Assembly: GCA_023525715.1 (NCBI GenBank)
Contig: CM042016.1
Span: forward strand, 85,156,882-85,220,881
Direction: 5' to 3'
DNA length: 64,000 bases
From: Cichorium intybus
Taxonomy: Eukaryota; Streptophyta; Magnoliopsida; Asterales; Asteraceae
The position numbers were made by a program, and so were the translations under genes. Numbering within the stretch: the stretch's first letter is position 1; every line of letters begins with the position of its first letter. Below the pieces are notes generated by a model that searched no databases, was not told where the DNA came from, and was given only the letters and a program-made list of their open reading frames with translations. Shown here piece by piece: positions 58,740 to 64,000 of this stretch.

Positions 58740-59600
58740 CACTCACTTTCCTTGGAAGTTGTTTGTGGTAGGAAATGTGCTAAATTGCAGGGATTAGGAG
58801 CAGCATGGGACATGGATAAGCTGGAAATAAGAAGATATGGATCAAGCAGTTAGCGGCGCTAAGGGAGATAGTTCGCGACGCCATGAAGAGATTAAATCGT
58901 AATTCAAATTTCTAGTCAAAGCGAGATATTGGTAAAGCAGTTAGTTGGCGACACTATCTTAGGCTGTTAGTGGTGCTAATAAGCCAATGCCACCACTATA
59001 AATAGAGGCCTCCAATCGAGTTTCAAAGCATCCACAACGGATCAACAGGCATCCATCGAGTGTTCTCCGAATCTTCAAGCCAGTTTTCGTCCATATTTTG
59101 TTCCTTTTCAGTAGTTTCATGTAGGTGATCATTGTTTTGGTTATTACCCGTTTTATTTGTTTCGATATCAATTCGGTGTTGGAGTATTTCTAGTCATTGG
59201 AATTTCTCTGATCACTTGGTATCTGGTCTTAGATCTCATGAGAATCATTCGACTCCTGTAGTTCTTTGATTCATAGTTTGGTAGTAGCAATTGTTAGTTT
59301 CAGATATTTTGTGGAACAAGTTTGGGTTTCAATCGAAGTAAAGTTATATTTGTTTTCAATTTTAGTTTTGACCCGATCTATAGTTGTATGAGCACTAGAT
59401 CTAAAGTTTTCATTCAGTTACAATAGATTTTTAGTTGGTTTCTTTCCACGAGTTTGCAATTCTCTGACTATAGAGTCAGACTATAGTTGGATTGTTCTTG
59501 ACACAAACCATCAACCACGAACTCATTGGTTCGACCCTTACTGACCCTAGCTATTAATGTTAGTGAGGTTTTATTATTTTTCACTACATCAACAACTATG
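58740..59600 (+). repeat. LTR-retrotransposon fragment (Athila/Tat-like wording)
   Basis: Contains GTTAGCGGCGCTAAG and GTTAGTGGTGCTAATAAG palindrome-like motifs, a TATA box CACTATAAATAGAGGCC at 58993, and an end GGTTCGACCCTTACTGACCC seen near the 3' edge of Athila/Tat-type LTRs. No partner LTR or coding region is present in the window. Borders are approximate. Confidence 0.45.
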
Positions 59601-59654
59601 CACGTCACAAAACAACATAAATGAGGTTGCAAAGCTTTTTCAAAAACCAATAAA

Positions 59655-61010
59655 ATCTCCAAAAAAATGAGTCTTTGGAAAGCTAGAAATGAAGTGATCT
59701 TTAAGAAGAAAAGGAATAATTCGATGACTATAGTTGGTGATATCCAAGTGAATACGTTTAACTGGGTTAAATATAGAAGAAAGGTAGCGAATCTGAAAAG
59801 GTACTCTTGGTCTTCATCTCCGCGTGTCTTTGGTCTCTCTACCTTGATCATTGAGCGACTAAGGGAGTGTGAGGTTTGTGAGGGGTGAGGTTATATTTTG
59901 TTGGTGTATACAGGTACCTTGGTTATATCCAAGTTTTCTTGGGGGTCATCTGGATTCTGGGGTGCTTCTGGTCTTGGCGTCCTACGGCTCATGAAGTGGT
60001 TGCAGTCATCCTTTATGGTATCTCTATGTCGAGTCAAGTTTTTTTTATTTTCTTGGGTAGATAAAAAATTAGGTCCTTCATGAGCTAGCAGCTCTTTGTG
60101 TGTGTGTGTGTGTGGTCTTAAGTAGTCTAGTTGTGTTGGGTCATAATGTTGTCGGGCGGTTGAAGGGTGGGGGGTAGGGGGCTTCTTTGCGTATGTGTGT
60201 GTGATAGTTGTGTCCTTGATAATTCACTTTTTGAATTATATTTGAGGTTCAGCTCTCTTTGCTCAAATGTGTTTGAATCTTTAAGGAGGTGTTCTTTTAC
60301 TCAGTCTATCTATTCAGGCTCTTCTAGTTGAAACTCGCTTTTGAAGATCGAATCTGTAGTTCAGTTGCTAGATTCCTATCTGTTTGGAAAAGACTACTCG
60401 AAAAGAGGTTACTATGCCTTCCTGAAGGAGAAATAGTTATCTCTCCATATGGAAAGTGCCTTGTGATGGTCCATGTGGCGCTTAGTTTACCTTTTTTTCT
60501 TCGGTGCTAGTTTTGGTTTGCTTATGGTTCCTAGATCAATTTCATGATGTTGGATGGCTGTGCTTCTTTTGATTCTAATCGGAGCTCTTTGAATTGTTGG
60601 TGGTCATAGTCATGCTTACAACTTTATGATAGGGAGTGGCTTCTTAAAGGGTTGGACAAAAATACCCCCGGATGGCATGGCTAAAGAAAGATAGATGGAT
60701 GGTGTTTTTTGAAGCTATAGTTAACATTCTTGGAGATTTTGATGAAAATACTCCTGTGTGGTTTATCCGGGTTCTGTTTTGGCCACCGGTTTCTTGGTTT
60801 ATGTACATTGCCTTTTCTTGGGTGTTGTTCATAGTTGAGGTCATTTTCCTAAGAACTTCTTTCACCATAGTCCAGTTCTTTTTTCTATTTGTTGCATTTC
60901 ATCTCATTTGTAGCCTTTCATCTCATTTGTGTTTCCTTCTTATATATCTCTCTTGTATCTTGGGCTAACTACCTGGTTGGCCTCCTTTTAATAAAACCAA
61001 GCATATTCCC
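59655..61010 (+). mobile_element. LINE 3' fragment
   Basis: 59667-59888 encodes SLWKARNEVIFKKKRNNSMT and NTFNWVKYRRKVANLKRYSW, the C-terminal end typical of plant LINE reverse-transcriptase proteins just after the zf-RVT domain. A long T/G-rich 3' UTR follows, with a (GT)n run near 60098 and TTTTAATAAAACC close to the end near 61000. The 5' part is missing, as usual for LINEs truncated on insertion. No clear TSD. Confidence 0.65.
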
Positions 61011-63495
61011 GCATGTTGCACAGGAGTATTTTTATAATAAAAATGTATTGACCCATCAAATATAAACATAAACATTTTAGATTTAATAAAAATATGAAAA
61101 ACTAAAAATAAATCAAACATATGGCAACATATGTATCAATAGTAATTTTTCATCCAAACATCGAACAAAAAAAACATAACACCTTTTTTGGAGTCAATTA
61201 TTATAGATGGTCCAACATTAAAAATATATAGAAATATATTTACATAAATTATCTCCAAATTTAAAATAAATATAAAATAAAATATACCATTAATAACATA
61301 AAGATAGTATATGCAAAACGTATTGTTGTAGATCCTTTTCCGTTAAACTCATATGTATAAATATTACTTCAATAATAATATAAAAAATATATATAAGATA
61401 AACAAAAATGGTTTTATCTATTTTTCTCAACAAAATAAAAAAAGAGAAAACCATTTAAAGACTAATGAGCCAAATAAAAACAATATGGATTTGGAATTTG
61501 AAATATGATGCGAATTTATTAAAAAATTAAATATTATCATAACTTTTAGTTTCTTGTGATTAAAAAATTAAACATTGTTTTCTTCGGGTATAATTATCAT
61601 CCTTTTATACTATTTTTACAAATTATATTATTAAATAGCAATCAGGTTTTGTTTTTGTTAATCTTATTATCTAAATTTATTAAGACAGTTTATCCCAAAC
61701 TTTCATTTTTGTTGTATTTATATGAAGAAAAGTCTAAAATTTGAAATCTTTAACAACTGACTTGACAACCACCTCACAACTAAATGTCATTTTTCTTATT
61801 AGATAATTTTAATCCTAAAAGTACGGATATGTTGTGGGTAGAACTAAGCATGCATCATGTTTTTTTCCTTGTGACTGGTAATTTGTTTTAGGTTATTTAT
61901 CTTCCTTCTTTTTAATTTAGTATAAATAAATAGGAGTCTCTAAAGTAATTATTGTATGTTATCAATTCATATTTTCCTCCATCTTATTTTCAAAACTCTA
62001 TCAAGATAAGCTACCTATGTGAACTATAGATATCTTTATATTAACTAACTAGTTGTGGGACTCGTGTATTACACATAATATTACAAAAATATTAATTAAG
62101 AATATCTAAACATTAATAATTTTACATAAAAAATTTGTTTGTGTATCATGACATCTTGCTTTTGATTTTTACTATTACGACTTTGTATTTTGATAAATAT
62201 AATAGATTATGAGAATGTCACCGGTACTAAAATCAAATTCACTATTATGATTGGAATCATTTTTCAAAATATTATGACGTCAATTGTGTCTCTATTGTCT
62301 CCCAAATCATTCTACACATTAAAAATAATATGATATTAAAAAACAATTAACTTTGAAATTGAATGATAACAATTAATTTTGAAATTGAACGATAATTAAA
62401 CAGATCATTAAGGAGTTAGAAACGTTTCAAACCAATTAGTTTTTAAGAAATTTAAAATTATGAGAAAAATGATATGTAACAAATTTAATGAGGAGTGACA
62501 TGTGGTTTTGAGTTACTTATTTATTAGGATAGGATGTGTCATAAGTAGCAATTAAGTACCATAAGTTCAAAATAAATTTCGATTGTAGTGGTTAATTAGT
62601 TGAAATGTGAAGAGATTGTGTATTAAAAAAAATTAATGGTGTTGGTAATAGTAGAAAGTTGAAGTGTTGAAAGTTTCAAATATATATGGTACAATATAGA
62701 TATTATATCTTAAAACATATTATCTTGATGATACCTTTTATAATATTTATAAAAAAATATTTCTTCATATAAATATATAGATTGTTAATTGATTTATAAT
62801 TAACTGTGAAAATTTTTAGTTATTATAAAAAAGAAATTATATATTTTTTAGTTAGGTTTAGATTTCTATTTAGGTTTTATATTTTACAGATTTAAACCTT
62901 TTAACTATTTTGAAAAACAAAAAGTATTTGATCATTGTCTAAGTTTAGTTTATATTTTGATTTTGGTTTTGCATTTAGACCATCTTTCAATCAACAAATT
63001 CAATGTATTATATTGGCAATTAAAAAGTTTAACTTAGGTTATGTATTTAACACCATACACTAATTAACAACTTAAGTATAGTATATTAACAATTCAAAAA
63101 GTCAATCATCAAGATGATAATATTTTATATTTAATAAATAATTTAATGTTGGAAGTTGAACTGTTAAGAGTTTCAAGTCGATATGATGAAAGTAAAATGC
63201 TCTAATATTTAATAACTTAATGTTGGAAGTTGAATAGTTAAGCGTTTCAAGTCGATATGATGAAAGTAAAATGCTATATCAAATGTAAAAAAATATTATA
63301 AATTGTTCATCATAATCAATATTTAGTATCAATAATATAGTTTTTAACTAAGAGCCGAACAAATTAATATAATCATATATTTTTAATCAATGTATATAGA
63401 CAATCCAATATTAAAAATATAACACATTAACATGAACCACATATATTATTGTAGACCGTTTCTTCATAAAACTTGTAGGTAAAATAAATATAATT
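61011..63495. other. AT-rich stretch without recognised genes
   Basis: No credible coding frame. It contains a 74-bp duplication at 63146-63290 (ATGTTGGAAGTTGAA... and GTTTCAAGTCGATATGATGA), a reverse-strand Helitron-like end candidate at 62046-62080, and diverged copies of a segment seen near 61190-61370 and 63400-63490 (CAATATTAAAAATATA, ATTGTTGTAGA). Confidence 0.6.
63146..63290 (+). repeat. 74-bp tandem duplication
   Basis: Units begin at 63146 and 63220; shared phrases GTTTCAAGTCGATATGATGA and AAGTAAAATGCT. Confidence 0.9.
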
Positions 63496-63512
63496 CACTA
63501 CTAGAAAAAAGG

Positions 63513-63545
63513 CCTTTAATGACACGCATTGCGTGTCATTAAAGG
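63513..63545. repeat. Terminal hairpin of the second CACTA
   Basis: CCTTTAATGACACGCA pairs with TGCGTGTCATTAAAGG with one unpaired base, starting 17 bases inside the element end. Confidence 0.9.
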
Positions 63546-63687
63546 GTACAGATGACACGCAAATGTATGTCAAGGAAGCCCCTGTCATAAATGACAGATG
63601 ACACACATTTGTGTGTCGTAAATTTACGACATACATTTATGACAAACATTTATGACTCACAATGTAAGTCATAAATTATTTTTAAAC

Positions 63688-63691
<4 letters not shown>

Positions 63692-63765
<74 letters not shown>

Positions 63766-63766
63766 T
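63692..63766. repeat. (TA)n in the second CACTA
   Basis: About 75 bp of TA. Confidence 0.96.
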
Positions 63767-64000
63767 TAATAATATTAAATTAAATCACAAATTAAATTTA
63801 ATGTCTCATAATTTAAAATTAAACATCATTAATCCAAATACAATCCATTTCCACATCATAATCAGTCAAATACAAACCAATAAACTTTTTAAAATCATCA
63901 AAATATTGTTTGTCACATAAAAAAAAAGCTAGATCAACTTCCAAGTCATCAACTGTAAACAGAGTTTGATTGGTACGAGTTTCATCCTCGCCAAATGAAG

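Larger units (their letters stand above)
63496..64000 (+). mobile_element. Left end of a second CACTA transposon (continues past the window)
   Basis: CACTACTAGAAAAAAGG is the canonical CACTA terminus. A perfect-arm hairpin (63513-63545) and repeated ATGACACRCA/ATTTATGAC subterminal motifs follow. The family differs from the 26230-58696 element because its subterminal motif is TGACACGCA rather than TAGTGACCA. A (TA)n tract occurs at 63692-63766. Nothing coding is visible before the window ends. Confidence 0.85.

Overview
This window is plant nuclear DNA from a repeat-rich, AT-rich eudicot genome. The evidence is the exclusively plant transposon families (Ty3/Gypsy with TGTGACA...TGTGACA LTRs, Ty1/Copia with initiator-tRNA-Met primer sites, CACTA ends beginning CACTACAAGAAAA, PIF/Harbinger, MULE, hAT, a tRNA-derived SINE and a LINE) together with fragments of plant gene families. 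The LTR styles resemble those of Asteraceae such as lettuce, but that is only an impression. There is no intact ordinary single-copy gene. Nearly everything is transposons nested in transposons, and much of the nesting can be dated relatively through target-site duplications (TSDs) that I could read directly.

Layout. (1) 1-6487: right part of a Gypsy-type element with about 3-kb LTRs. Its internal region carries no gag/pol but a reverse-strand, intron-containing RWP-RK (RKD-like) transcription-factor gene (696-2022) and, upstream of that gene, reverse-strand sequence related to a second LTR family. (2) 6488-8577: AMP-deaminase exon fragments hit by that element, other unidentified fragments, an AT-rich tandem array and a SINE with a 12-bp TSD. 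(3) 8578-16671: a complete but mutated Copia element (TSD AATTA) whose gag-protease junction is split by a 2.7-kb reverse-strand solo LTR (TSD CTCTT). (4) 17408-18717: a frameshifted pseudogene of an aspartic-protease-like secreted inhibitor (EDGP/basic 7S globulin/TAXI type). (5) 18797-26186: a solo Gypsy LTR (TSD GTACA) containing a PIF/Harbinger element (TSD TTA) that contains a 1.56-kb inverted-repeat element flanked on both sides by (TA)n.

(6) 26230-58696: a probable CACTA element enlarged to about 32 kb. Its own parts are the subterminal repeats, a TNP2 C-terminal remnant, a TNP1-like remnant and a FRIGIDA-like gene fragment. Inserted into it are a 1.2-kb MULE foldback (9-bp TSD) that holds an hAT MITE (8-bp TSD), a Tourist-like MITE (TSD TTA), and a 23-kb non-autonomous Gypsy (TSD CAGGT). 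The 3' LTR of that Gypsy carries an 8-kb Copia (TSD TCACA). The same LTR's (TA)n tract has swallowed a further 7.9-kb block: two (TA)n-flanked inverted-repeat elements, an inverted copy of a related LTR, and a reverse-strand, pol-less Copia. (7) 58740-61010: an LTR-type fragment and a LINE 3' fragment. (8) 61011-63495: AT-rich sequence without recognisable genes. (9) 63496-64000: the left end of another CACTA.

The most striking theme is the relation between transposons and (TA)n microsatellites. There are more than a dozen long arrays. They differ strongly in length between the two LTRs of single elements. Three independent inverted-repeat elements whose six ends share a degenerate terminal pattern sit exactly between (TA)n tracts. 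The second theme is gene capture: an RKD-like gene inside an LTR element and a FRIGIDA-like fragment inside a CACTA. Everything here was read by eye; no alignment or database search was run.
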